Shown one piece after another: positions 51,361 to 58,954 of a stretch of 64,000 bases of DNA. Every line of letters starts with the position of its first letter. Position 1 is the first letter of the stretch. The notes under the pieces are model-generated. The model made no database searches and was not told the origin of the DNA. It was given only the letters and a program-made list of their open reading frames with translations. Location: NCBI GenBank assembly GCA_902492655.1, contig CABUMF010000004.1, forward strand, positions 1-64,000, in the 5' to 3' direction. A program made the position numbers and the translations under genes. The stretch is from an uncultured Eubacteriales bacterium. GTDB taxonomy: Bacteria > Bacillota > Clostridia > HGM11514.

Positions 51361-52443
51361 CTAATTGAATTTAACATCCGAGAGGTCAATATCTTCCTCT
51401 TCTTCATCGAGAACTACGGTATCCTCCTCTTTTGCATCGTGCTTAAGTGCCACGAGAAGAAGCGCCGTTACAACCGTACCTACCGAAAGAGCAAGCATGA
51501 AGCCCCAAGGATTGATCATCGCCGGAACTATAAACATACCGCCTGACGGAACCATAGAACCTACATTCAAAAGCATGATAAGCGCTCCGCCGACTGCGGA
51601 ACCGATTGAGCAGGATGCTATAACTCTTATGGGGTCAACAGCGGCAATCGGAATAACGCCTTCTGTAATCATACAGATACCCATAGGGAAAGCAACCTTA
51701 ATGTTGTCGGTTTCGCTCTTTGTGTATCTTTTGCGTCTAATAAGCCAGGAAAGAGCAACGCCGAAGGGCGGAATCATGGAAGCGCAGATTTTAACCGCTT
51801 CGGGGCCGTAAACGCCGTCCATTAAAAGCCCGTCCGCAAAGAGGGAAGCAACCTTGTTAACGGGACCGCCGAAATCAAACGCAGCCATTGCACCCATTAC
51901 GGCACCGAAAACTCCCTTTGAACCGTCGCTCATGCTGAGAAGAAGGTTTGTTAGAGCTTCGGAAACCCAAGCGATAGGCCCGCCGATTACAAAAAACATA
52001 ATAAGTCCGATAACAACTGACGAAATGAGGGGAATTATCATCATAGGCATAAGTCCCTGAGCCCACTTGGGAACCTTAAGGTGATTTTTCAAAAATTCAA
52101 CGAAATAACCTGCAAGGTAACCGCCGAGCATACCTCCGAGGAAACCTGCGCCCATATGCTGGGCAATCATACCCATTAATAGACCGGGTGCGATACCGGG
52201 ACGGTCGGCAATCGAATATGCGATAGCCGCACCCATAACTCCGGGAAGAAGTCCCATACCGTAAACACCGAGTGTTACTGCCGCCTGCCAAACATTGTAG
52301 CTTTCCTTATAGTTTTCGATAGTAGACGGATTGCCTCCGAAAATATTTCCTATTGCTATAAGCAAACCGGATGCAACAACAAGCGGAAGCATAAATGAAA
52401 TACCTGTAAGCGCGTGCTTTTTCAGTTGTAATTTCTTGAACAT
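51361..52443 (-). CDS. PTS fructose-type transporter subunit IIC
   Basis: 360 residues; ATG behind AGGAGG. About nine membrane helices of the fructose/mannitol-type EIIC: LTGISFMLPLVVASGLLIAIG near 14, GFLGGMLGGYLAGYFV near 102, and FPMGICMITEGVIPIAAVDP near 260, whose conserved GITEG-like loop binds sugar. The IIA, IIB and IIC domains are separate proteins here rather than fused. It imports and phosphorylates the sugar. Confidence 0.93.
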   Translation of the reverse strand: MFKKLQLKKHALTGISFMLPLVVASGLLIAIGNIFGGNPSTIENYKESYNVWQAAVTLGVYGMGLLPGVMGAAIAYSIADRPGIAPGLLMGMIAQHMGAGFLGGMLGGYLAGYFVEFLKNHLKVPKWAQGLMPMMIIPLISSVVIGLIMFFVIGGPIAWVSEALTNLLLSMSDGSKGVFGAVMGAMAAFDFGGPVNKVASLFADGLLMDGVYGPEAVKICASMIPPFGVALSWLIRRKRYTKSETDNIKVAFPMGICMITEGVIPIAAVDPIRVIASCSIGSAVGGALIMLLNVGSMVPSGGMFIVPAMINPWGFMLALSVGTVVTALLLVALKHDAKEEDTVVLDEEEEDIDLSDVKFN

Positions 52444-52467
52444 TTTCTTTCCTCCTAAAATTTTAAC

Positions 52468-52779
52468 TTATTTTGAAATTTCTGCTTCAATTTTGTTGAT
52501 AAGAGCCTTTGGTGATTTAATTGCGATGTGTGTAGGAACTTCAACAATTCGTTTGCCTTTAAATCTGTCTTTTCCGCCGACCTTGATATCTGCGGCAATG
52601 ATAACAACATCCGCCGCAGCAATTTCGGCAGCCGTAAGCTCGTCCTCGGTGCCTATTGTGCCTTGGGTTTCGATTTTGATTTCATGTCCGAGCTCCTTGC
52701 CTGCGCTGCACAGCTTTTCCTTTGCAATGTAGGTGTGTGCAATACCTGATGTACAAGCCGCAATTCCAACAATTTTCAT
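52468..52779 (-). CDS. PTS fructose-type subunit IIB
   Basis: 103 residues; ATG behind GGAGG. EIIB-fructose fold with phosphorylated Cys9 (AACTSGIAHTY) and the IKIETQG strand. It passes phosphate from IIA to the sugar at IIC. Confidence 0.95.
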   Translation of the reverse strand: MKIVGIAACTSGIAHTYIAKEKLCSAGKELGHEIKIETQGTIGTEDELTAAEIAAADVVIIAADIKVGGKDRFKGKRIVEVPTHIAIKSPKALINKIEAEISK

Positions 52780-52794
52780 AAGCTTTCCTCCTTC

Positions 52795-53244
52795 TTATTT
52801 TGAAAAGATGCTTATAATTTCGTCTGCATCTTTTGCATTCAACAGCTTTTTGCAGTTTTCCTCCGAAGCAAGCTTTCTTGCCATCTCCGAAAGAAGTTTT
52901 ACATGAACACCCGTCTTGTCATTGTCGTTTACCGCAAGGAGTACAACAAATTCAACCGGTGCATCGTCAACACTTTTCCATTCAACGGGGCTTGAAAGAC
53001 GGCCTACCGCAACAGTGGTTTCCGAAACATTTGTCGACTTACCGTGGGGAATTGCAATTCCGTTTCCTATGCCCGTAGTGGAAACAGCCTCACGGTCCAA
53101 AACATCCTTCAAAAATTCGTCACGGTTCTTTATATTGCCGCTTGCGCAAAGGACATCAACCAAAGCGGAAAGAGCCTCCTCCTTGGTTTTTGCATCAAGC
53201 TTTGTAACGATGTTTTCTTTTTTCAATACTTCAGATACATTCAT
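52795..53244 (-). CDS. PTS fructose/mannitol-type subunit IIA
   Basis: 149 residues; ATG overlapping the EI stop (ATGA). EIIA domain with active-site His67 (IAIPHGKS) and a second conserved stretch LLAVNDNDKTGVHVKLLSEMA. It receives phosphate from HPr. Confidence 0.95.
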   Translation of the reverse strand: MNVSEVLKKENIVTKLDAKTKEEALSALVDVLCASGNIKNRDEFLKDVLDREAVSTTGIGNGIAIPHGKSTNVSETTVAVGRLSSPVEWKSVDDAPVEFVVLLAVNDNDKTGVHVKLLSEMARKLASEENCKKLLNAKDADEIISIFSK

Positions 53245-54875
53245 AATTCAACCTCTCCTTTAAGTACCGCCTTTGCGGTTTTCTCGGCATCGCAAACATT
53301 AATTGAGCCGAGCTTATGTTTTATTCTTTTTACCAGCGGAAACGGAACACTGAATTTTCTCAGTCCGAGTCCCAAAAGCAGCTCTGTAAAATCGGTATTT
53401 GCCGCCAGATCTCCGCAAACGCTGACTTCAATACCGGCGTTATTTGCGCTTTTTATAATGTGTGCAAGAAGCCGTATTACAGCACCGTGCCGAGGGTTAT
53501 AAAGATGCTCAACCTCACCGTTTCCCCTGTCAGCCGCCATTGTGTACTGCACAAGGTCATTTGTTCCGATGCTGAAAAAATCTGCGTGCTTTGCAAAAAC
53601 ATCCGCCATAACTGCGCTTGCGGGGGTTTCAATCATTATACCGAGGGATACATCCTTGCAGAAATCTGTGTTTTCATTTGCAAGCTCCGATGTAAGATTT
53701 GAAATAATCTCTTTTGTTCTTGTTATTTCGTTGATGTCAGAAACCATAGGGAGCATAATTTTTATCCTTTTCCCTGCCCCTCCGATAAGCAATGCCTTAA
53801 GCTGTTCTTTGAAAATTTCCTCATTGGACAGGCAAAGTCTTATTCCTCTGTTTCCAAGGAAAGGATTCTCCTCATCCTTCGTACCCATATATGAAAGCTT
53901 TTTGTCTCCGCCCACATCAATGGTTCTGACAATCACATCCTCGCACTTATCAAAAACCTCTTTATATGCCCTTGTTTGCTCCTCTACCGTCGGTTTTCTT
54001 ACAGAAGATGAATATAAAAACTCGGTTCTGAAAAGCCCTATTCCGTCAAATTTTTCGTCTTCGGTGCCGTATAAATCAGAAGGATTCCCTATATTTATGC
54101 AAAGCTTTATTCTCACGCCGTCCGCTGTAACGGCATCCGCTCCTTTAAGCTCATCAAGCCTTGAAAGGAAGCTTTGCTCATCTATAAGCTTATCCTCATA
54201 CATTTTTGCGGTTTCATCATCGGGGGAAACAATAAGCCTTCCCTCATATCCGTCTATAAAAGCGTCCTTTAGGCTGTCATCCTTAGATAAAATCTCACAT
54301 CCCACAACCGCCGGAATACCCAGGGATTTTGCCAAAATAGCTGTGTGAGAGGTAACTCCGCCTGTTTCGCAAACAAGCCCTAAAAGGCGATCCTTGGGAA
54401 AATTCATGGTGTCAACCGGGGTGAGCTCATGAGATACGATTATAAATTTTTCGTCACCCTCGGGAAGTGCAAAATCTCCGCCTCCCAAAAGCTCCTCACA
54501 AAGGAGCTTGCCGATATATCTTATATCATCAGCTCTTCTTTTCATGTATTCGTTTTTGTTTGCCGCCAGCACCGCCGCCGCACTTTCCGTAACATCCCTG
54601 ATCGCTTTTTCCTCGTCCTCGCCGCCTTCCACAGCCGCCATAATAGGATCTTTTAGCATGGAGTCTGACAAAAGCATTTCATACGCTTCAAATATTTTTG
54701 CTTCGTCCTCGCCGACATCGCATTTTGCCTTTTCCTTAAGACTGCTAACCTTAAGGAGTGCCTTTTCAAAAGCTTCGCCGATAGATATTTTGTCTCCGCC
54801 GGTCTTTTTTTCGTAGTATAGCACCTTTGCGCCCGCTATGCCGTCCGAAGCACCTATGCCTTTATATATTTTCAT
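53241..54875 (-). CDS. ptsI: PTS enzyme I
   Basis: 544 residues. Swivelling domain with phospho-His177 (GGVTSHTAILAKSLGIPA), then the PEP-binding barrel with GLFRTEFLY near 265, GNRGIRLCL near 338, MIETPASA near 400, and CGDLAAN near 490 with the catalytic Cys. It starts 4 bp after HPr. The full phosphorelay is in this one operon, which suggests the only or main PTS of the cell is devoted to this sugar. Confidence 0.95.
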   Translation of the reverse strand: MKIYKGIGASDGIAGAKVLYYEKKTGGDKISIGEAFEKALLKVSSLKEKAKCDVGEDEAKIFEAYEMLLSDSMLKDPIMAAVEGGEDEEKAIRDVTESAAAVLAANKNEYMKRRADDIRYIGKLLCEELLGGGDFALPEGDEKFIIVSHELTPVDTMNFPKDRLLGLVCETGGVTSHTAILAKSLGIPAVVGCEILSKDDSLKDAFIDGYEGRLIVSPDDETAKMYEDKLIDEQSFLSRLDELKGADAVTADGVRIKLCINIGNPSDLYGTEDEKFDGIGLFRTEFLYSSSVRKPTVEEQTRAYKEVFDKCEDVIVRTIDVGGDKKLSYMGTKDEENPFLGNRGIRLCLSNEEIFKEQLKALLIGGAGKRIKIMLPMVSDINEITRTKEIISNLTSELANENTDFCKDVSLGIMIETPASAVMADVFAKHADFFSIGTNDLVQYTMAADRGNGEVEHLYNPRHGAVIRLLAHIIKSANNAGIEVSVCGDLAANTDFTELLLGLGLRKFSVPFPLVKRIKHKLGSINVCDAEKTAKAVLKGEVEL

Positions 54876-54879
54876 AAAA

Positions 54880-55134
54880 TCACTCCGAATCCAATGTTTT
54901 TATGAGTGCATCAATGGCCTCTTTTTCGTCCTCGCCTTCAGCGCAAAGCTCGATCGTGTCGCCCTTGACCGCACCGACGCAAAGAACCATCAAAATGCTT
55001 TTGGCTTCAAATTCTTCACCGTCTTTGATAATGGAAATCTTGCTTTTGAAGCTTCCGGCAGTCTTGCAAAAATCGGTTGCCGGACGGGCATGCAAGCCCT
55101 CCTCGTTTTTAATAGTGTAGCTTACCTTAATCAT
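54880..55134 (-). CDS. ptsH: HPr phosphocarrier protein
   Basis: 84 residues from the ATG at 55134, directly after GGAGG; a GTG/ATG-like extension upstream has no such site. His15 (EGLHARPA) takes phosphate from EI. Ser46 is in place (EAKSILMVLC), the HPr kinase site in Firmicutes, although the usual SIMGV context is altered to SILMV. First gene of the operon; no clear sigma-A promoter was found in the 160 bp before it. Confidence 0.93.
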   Translation of the reverse strand: MIKVSYTIKNEEGLHARPATDFCKTAGSFKSKISIIKDGEEFEAKSILMVLCVGAVKGDTIELCAEGEDEKEAIDALIKTLDSE

Positions 55135-55320
55135 TTTTCCTCCAATCCTAAGCTTTACCACTGCTTTATGAATTTATATATTTCTTTTGAATTATCAAGT
55201 TTTCTTAGCTTATCGCATTCTTCTTTATACTCTCAAAACAATAAAATACTGCCGAAAACAAAAAATCAAGCTCTTTTAGATTATTATTGTACATATAAAA
55301 TTTAATATACAAAAATTTCA

Positions 55321-55349
55321 CAAAAAAAGAAGAGTTCGTTAAACTCTTC
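55321..55349 (-). terminator. Terminator of the sigma-like regulator gene
   Basis: Stem GAAGAGTT/AACTCTTC (55342-55349 with 55329-55336), then TTTTTTT on the minus strand. Confidence 0.9.
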
Positions 55350-55362
55350 TCAAATTAAGTTA

Positions 55363-55770
55363 TTAAAGCTTCGCATAATTCTCCAAAGCACGCTTGTGGA
55401 GTTTGCAAAACCAGGTGTATTCGTAACAAATTTCCATGCTGAGTGCAATCAGAGAACGACCTCTTAAATACTTCTCATACAAAATCTTTCTGTCAAGCTC
55501 CGAAAGCATAAGGAGCTTTCTGTCAATGGTTTTTCTGACTTCCTCAATTTTTGCCGCCGTATAATACTCGGATTTTTGAAGCTCGATTTCTCTAACTTCG
55601 GCTTCTCTTATTCTTTGCAGCAATGCTTTTGACCTTCCGGTATCACCTGCCCTGAACCTCATCATGCCCAAATTCAGGTGATTGTTGACATTTCTTGCAT
55701 GCAATTTTGCCAATTTTTCTGACAACACACGATAGGTCATCAGTTCCGATTTCGCTTCTTTGACCGTCAT
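55363..55770 (-). CDS. Small helical protein with sigma-70 region 4-like C-terminus
   Basis: 135 residues from the ATG at 55770, 9 bp after AAAGGG; an ATG 9 bp earlier is possible. The first 90 residues are coiled-coil-like (helix with many Arg, Glu and Lys). The C-terminal 50 residues (LSELDRKILYEKYLRGRSLIALSMEICYEYTWFCKLHKRALENYAKL by position) look like the HTH of sigma factors or of phage RinA/ArpU/DUF1492-type regulators. It stands alone with its own terminator, and no phage genes are near. Function unknown. Confidence 0.7.
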   Translation of the reverse strand: MTVKEAKSELMTYRVLSEKLAKLHARNVNNHLNLGMMRFRAGDTGRSKALLQRIREAEVREIELQKSEYYTAAKIEEVRKTIDRKLLMLSELDRKILYEKYLRGRSLIALSMEICYEYTWFCKLHKRALENYAKL

Positions 55771-55884
55771 TCGTAACATCCCTTTCTTGTATTCATTATA
55801 AGTTTATGCATTCATTGCTTATTATGGTATCACAAATTTTTCCAGTAGTCAATAGGTTTATTTAAACAACGCAATTTTTTTCGG

Positions 55885-55913
55885 TTGACTTGAATAAGTT
55901 TTTGTATTATAAT
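55885..55913 (+). promoter_or_regulatory. Promoter of rarA
   Basis: TTGACT (55885-55890), 17-bp spacer, TATAAT (55908-55913). Confidence 0.8.
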
Positions 55914-55930
55914 GAAATCAGGTGATAAAT

Positions 55931-57193
55931 ATGGACAATAAAATGCGTCCCTTGGCTGACAGAATGAGGCCTACCGAGCTTTCTGAGATTGTCGGTCAAA
56001 AGCACATACTCGGCGAAGGAAAAATACTTAACAGAATCGCAAAGAGCAAAAATATACCGAATATGATTTTTTACGGCCCTGCGGGCACCGGAAAAACGAC
56101 CGTAGCCAACATCATGGCAAGGATTTCGGACAAAAAATTCTACAAGCTTAACGCAACGAATGCCTCGGTTTCGGATATAAAATCCATTGTGTCGGACATC
56201 GGGAGTTTTGACGCTCAGGGCGGTATTCTTTTGTATCTTGACGAAATTCAGAACTTTAACAAAAAGCAACAGCAATCCCTTCTTGAATTCGTTGAAAACG
56301 GTGATATAACACTGATTTCAAGCACCACCGAAAATCCGTACTTTTATGTTTTCGGAGCAATACTCAGCAGATGCAGTATATTTGAATTCAAAAGAGTTGA
56401 GCCGGAGGATATTGAAGAAGCCGTTTACCGCGCCGTTGATGTCCTGAGAGGCGACTATCCCGAAAAGGATATTTCAATACAAAAGGATGCGGCTGTTCAT
56501 ATTTCCAACTCTTGCGGAGGCGATGTGCGCCGCGCAATTACTTCGGTTGAACTTAGCGTACTCAGTCTTCTGTCTGAGGACAAAATTGATATAAGCCTTG
56601 AAACAGCCGTTGAGGCAACAGGCAAAAAAGCACTTAATTATGACCGTGACGGCGACAACCATTACGATATATTAAGTGCTTTGCAAAAATCCGTAAGAGG
56701 AAGTGACATTAATGCGGCGCTTCACTATGCCGCAAGGCTTATAGAAGCAGGCGATTTGCAATCCCTTTGCAGAAGAATTATGGTTATGGCGTCAGAGGAT
56801 GTGGGACTTGCGTATCCTCAGGCTGTGAGCATAACAAAATCCTGCATTGATGCCGCACTCATGCTGGGGCTTCCCGAAGCTCGCCTCCCCATTGCCGAGG
56901 CTGTAATAATGCTTGCAGGCGCACCAAAGTCAAATTCCGTTATCTGTGCTATCGACAATGCCATAGCGGCTCTTCCGATGGGAGGGGCAATCCCCGACCA
57001 TCTACGTGATTCTCACTACGGCGGTGCAAAAAAGCTCGGGCACGGACAGACCTATAAGTATCCCCATGACTACCCTAACAACTATGTAGAACAGCAGTAT
57101 CTCCCCGACAGCATAAAAGATGTAAAGTTTTATACTCCGGGAAACAACAAATTTGAACAAGGCATTAAAGAATATTGGGACAAAATAAAATAA
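55931..57193 (+). CDS. rarA: Replication-associated recombination protein A
   Basis: 420 residues from the ATG at 55931; the AGGTG just before is the ribosome-binding site and a GTG inside it is rejected. AAA+ ATPase: Walker A GPAGTGKTT near 52, Walker B LLYLDEIQNF near 103, sensor 1 STTENP near 128, and the C-terminal DHLRDSHY...HGQTYKYPHDYPNNYV tail specific to the RarA/MgsA/WRNIP1 family. It acts at stalled replication forks. Confidence 0.95.
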   Translation: MDNKMRPLADRMRPTELSEIVGQKHILGEGKILNRIAKSKNIPNMIFYGPAGTGKTTVANIMARISDKKFYKLNATNASVSDIKSIVSDIGSFDAQGGILLYLDEIQNFNKKQQQSLLEFVENGDITLISSTTENPYFYVFGAILSRCSIFEFKRVEPEDIEEAVYRAVDVLRGDYPEKDISIQKDAAVHISNSCGGDVRRAITSVELSVLSLLSEDKIDISLETAVEATGKKALNYDRDGDNHYDILSALQKSVRGSDINAALHYAARLIEAGDLQSLCRRIMVMASEDVGLAYPQAVSITKSCIDAALMLGLPEARLPIAEAVIMLAGAPKSNSVICAIDNAIAALPMGGAIPDHLRDSHYGGAKKLGHGQTYKYPHDYPNNYVEQQYLPDSIKDVKFYTPGNNKFEQGIKEYWDKIK

Positions 57194-57216
57194 AGGCAGC
57201 TAATTAAGCCGCCTTT
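57192..57216. terminator. Terminator between rarA and the M23 gene
   Basis: Stem AAAGGC/GCCTTT (57192-57197 with 57211-57216), with inner GC pairs, followed by ATTCTATTTT. Confidence 0.65.
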
Positions 57217-57219
57217 ATT

Positions 57220-57894
57220 CTATTTTGTAAGCTCGTCATTGGGGTTAACATATTCTCCGTCATATTTCATTTCAAAATGGATATGTCCGTCCTCTTCAAT
57301 CTCAGCTTTTGCCGTGCTTCCGGCATAGCCTACAAGCTCACCTTCCGAAACCGTCTGCCCCGGTGCAACGGTTATATCTCCTTCAAGGTTTGAATATATG
57401 GTTTCACATCCTCCGGTATGCCCGATTACAACCGTATAGCCGTACAGAGAATCAAAATATACATCCTTGACAACCCCTGCCGCCGATGCCTTAACTTCCT
57501 CGCCTTCAGCCGCCGCAAGGTCAATTCCCGTGTGCGCACGCCAATCGTCAAGCGTTTTTGAATAGCTCGGTTTTTCGGAGTAATCCTTTGTAATCGTTCC
57601 CGGAACAGGATAGATGTACTTTTCCGGTTTTGACGGAACAAAAACGTCCTCAGTCGGCTCCTCCGCAGGAGCTTCTTCGGGTACTTCGGTTATATCGGGT
57701 TGCGTTTCTTCCGTTTTTTCCTCTATGCTCGAAAGCTTAGGTACTTTGATTTTAGGCTGCTCCGTAACAAGACTTTCGGAAACCTCGTCCTTTAAATCAC
57801 TGCGCTGCCCCGAAAATCCGAGCCCCACAAAAAATACAATTGCAAAGCAGGCAATAACGCCTATAAAAAATTTAAGCTTGTTATTCTTATCCAT
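57220..57894 (-). CDS. SpoIIQ-like M23 peptidase-fold membrane protein
   Basis: 224 residues from the ATG at 57894, behind GGAGG. One membrane helix at about 8-26, an acidic Pro/Glu-rich linker, then a LytM/M23 domain at about 115-215: HTGIDLAAAEGEEV, GYTVVIGHTGG and HIHFE retain the metal-site H-x3-D and H-x-H. The overall form fits SpoIIQ, the forespore partner of SpoIIIAH in clostridial engulfment (B. subtilis SpoIIQ has lost these residues; clostridial ones often keep them). spoIIIAH is in the same window. A general cell-wall endopeptidase is the alternative. Confidence 0.7.
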   Translation of the reverse strand: MDKNNKLKFFIGVIACFAIVFFVGLGFSGQRSDLKDEVSESLVTEQPKIKVPKLSSIEEKTEETQPDITEVPEEAPAEEPTEDVFVPSKPEKYIYPVPGTITKDYSEKPSYSKTLDDWRAHTGIDLAAAEGEEVKASAAGVVKDVYFDSLYGYTVVIGHTGGCETIYSNLEGDITVAPGQTVSEGELVGYAGSTAKAEIEEDGHIHFEMKYDGEYVNPNDELTK

Positions 57895-57976
57895 AAATAA
57901 CACCTCCAAAGCTATTATTTACCGAAAGCAAAGATTTTTATACAGCTAAAATTTCTTGATATTTTTGAAAAAACAC

Positions 57977-58005
57977 TTGATTTTTTAATCATAATGTAGT
58001 ATAAT
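57977..58005 (+). promoter_or_regulatory. Promoter of tRNA-Leu
   Basis: TTGATT (57977-57982), 17-bp spacer, TATAAT (58000-58005). Confidence 0.75.
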
Positions 58006-58024
58006 ATTTGTTGCGGTTTGATAT

Positions 58025-58108
58025 GCAGGTATGGCGGAATTGGCAGACGCGCATGGTTCAGGTCCATGTGAAAGCAATTTCATGCAGGTTCAAGTCCTGT
58101 TACCTGCA
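58025..58108 (+). tRNA. tRNA-Leu (anticodon CAG)
   Basis: 84 nt, class II with a long variable arm. Acceptor stem GCAGGTA (58025-58031) with TACCTGC (58101-58107), discriminator A at 58108, anticodon stem-loop CATGG-TTCAGGT-CCATG giving anticodon CAG, T-loop TTCAAGT. The CCA end is not encoded and would be added by the enzyme of gene 62657-63817. It has its own promoter and terminator. Confidence 0.95.
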
Positions 58109-58114
58109 CTGCAA

Positions 58115-58150
58115 AATGGTCTTAACAATTAGTTAAGGCCATTGTTTTTT
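58115..58150 (+). terminator. Terminator of tRNA-Leu
   Basis: A 12-bp stem AATGGTCTTAAC/GTTAAGGCCATT, one wobble, then GTTTTTT. Confidence 0.95.
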
Positions 58151-58170
58151 ACATAAGCCGGGAGGAAATT

Positions 58171-58896
58171 ATGATAGGATTGGGAACAATTATAAACAGT
58201 GTAAGCATAATAATCGGAGGTTTGGCAGGCACATTTGCCGGAAAGCTTTTTCGGGAAAAGGAGCAGGATGCTTTAACCAAGACCTGCGGAATAAGCGTTC
58301 TTTTTATAGCAATAGCGGGTGCAATGCAGGGAATGCTTAAAATAGAAGGAAATTCCGTTTTTTCGCAAAAGTCCATGCTTGTCGTACTGTGCCTTACATT
58401 AGGAACCGTCATAGGTGAGCTGATTGGAATTGAAAAAGGATTTGAAGTATTTGGCGAATGGCTTAAAAAGAAAACCGGAAACAGCGGCGATGCAGAATTT
58501 GTAAATGCCTTTGTCACGGCATCGCTGACCGTATGCATAGGTGCAATGGCTATCGTAGGCGCAATACAGGACGGATTATCAGGTGATTATTCCACTCTTG
58601 CGGTAAAATCCGTTCTTGACTTTATAATTATCGTGGTGATGACATCATCAATGGGAAAGGGCTGCATATTCTCGGCAATTCCTGTATTTGTGTTTGAAGG
58701 AGCAATCACGCTCCTTGCAAAATTCGTTTCACCCGTGATGACATTCCTTGCGACTGCTTACCTTTCTCTTATCGGCTCAATACTGATTTTCTGCGTGGGC
58801 GTCAACTTGATTTGGGGCAAAAAAATCCGAGTGGCAAATATGCTTCCCGGGGTTTTGCTTGCGATATTGGCTGCATACCTGCCCTTCGGATTCTGA
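58171..58896 (+). CDS. DUF554-family membrane protein
   Basis: 241 residues; ATG behind GGGAGG. Six to seven membrane helices, with the family's N-terminal GLGTIINSVSIIIGGLAG and GKLF, and a later GEGTLIG-like GTVIGELIGIEKGF. DUF554 proteins are integral membrane proteins, possibly transporters; the function is unknown. Confidence 0.9.
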   Translation: MIGLGTIINSVSIIIGGLAGTFAGKLFREKEQDALTKTCGISVLFIAIAGAMQGMLKIEGNSVFSQKSMLVVLCLTLGTVIGELIGIEKGFEVFGEWLKKKTGNSGDAEFVNAFVTASLTVCIGAMAIVGAIQDGLSGDYSTLAVKSVLDFIIIVVMTSSMGKGCIFSAIPVFVFEGAITLLAKFVSPVMTFLATAYLSLIGSILIFCVGVNLIWGKKIRVANMLPGVLLAILAAYLPFGF

Positions 58897-58910
58897 TTAT
58901 ATAAAATATC

Positions 58911-58949
58911 GGCGACGGTAAATTTCGCTTTACCGCCGCCTGTTTTTTT
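58911..58949 (+). terminator. Terminator after the DUF554 gene
   Basis: 12-bp stem GGCGACGGTAAA/TTTACCGCCGCC (58911-58922 with 58929-58940), one mismatch, then TGTTTTTTT. Confidence 0.93.
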
Positions 58950-58954
58950 GCTTG

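Noticed and set aside
55162..55320. A small RNA gene between ptsH and the regulator
   Set aside because: AT-rich with no convincing promoter-terminator pair other than the regulator's terminator.
55363..55770. Prophage remnant
   Set aside because: A single gene with no further phage genes or attachment sites is not enough.
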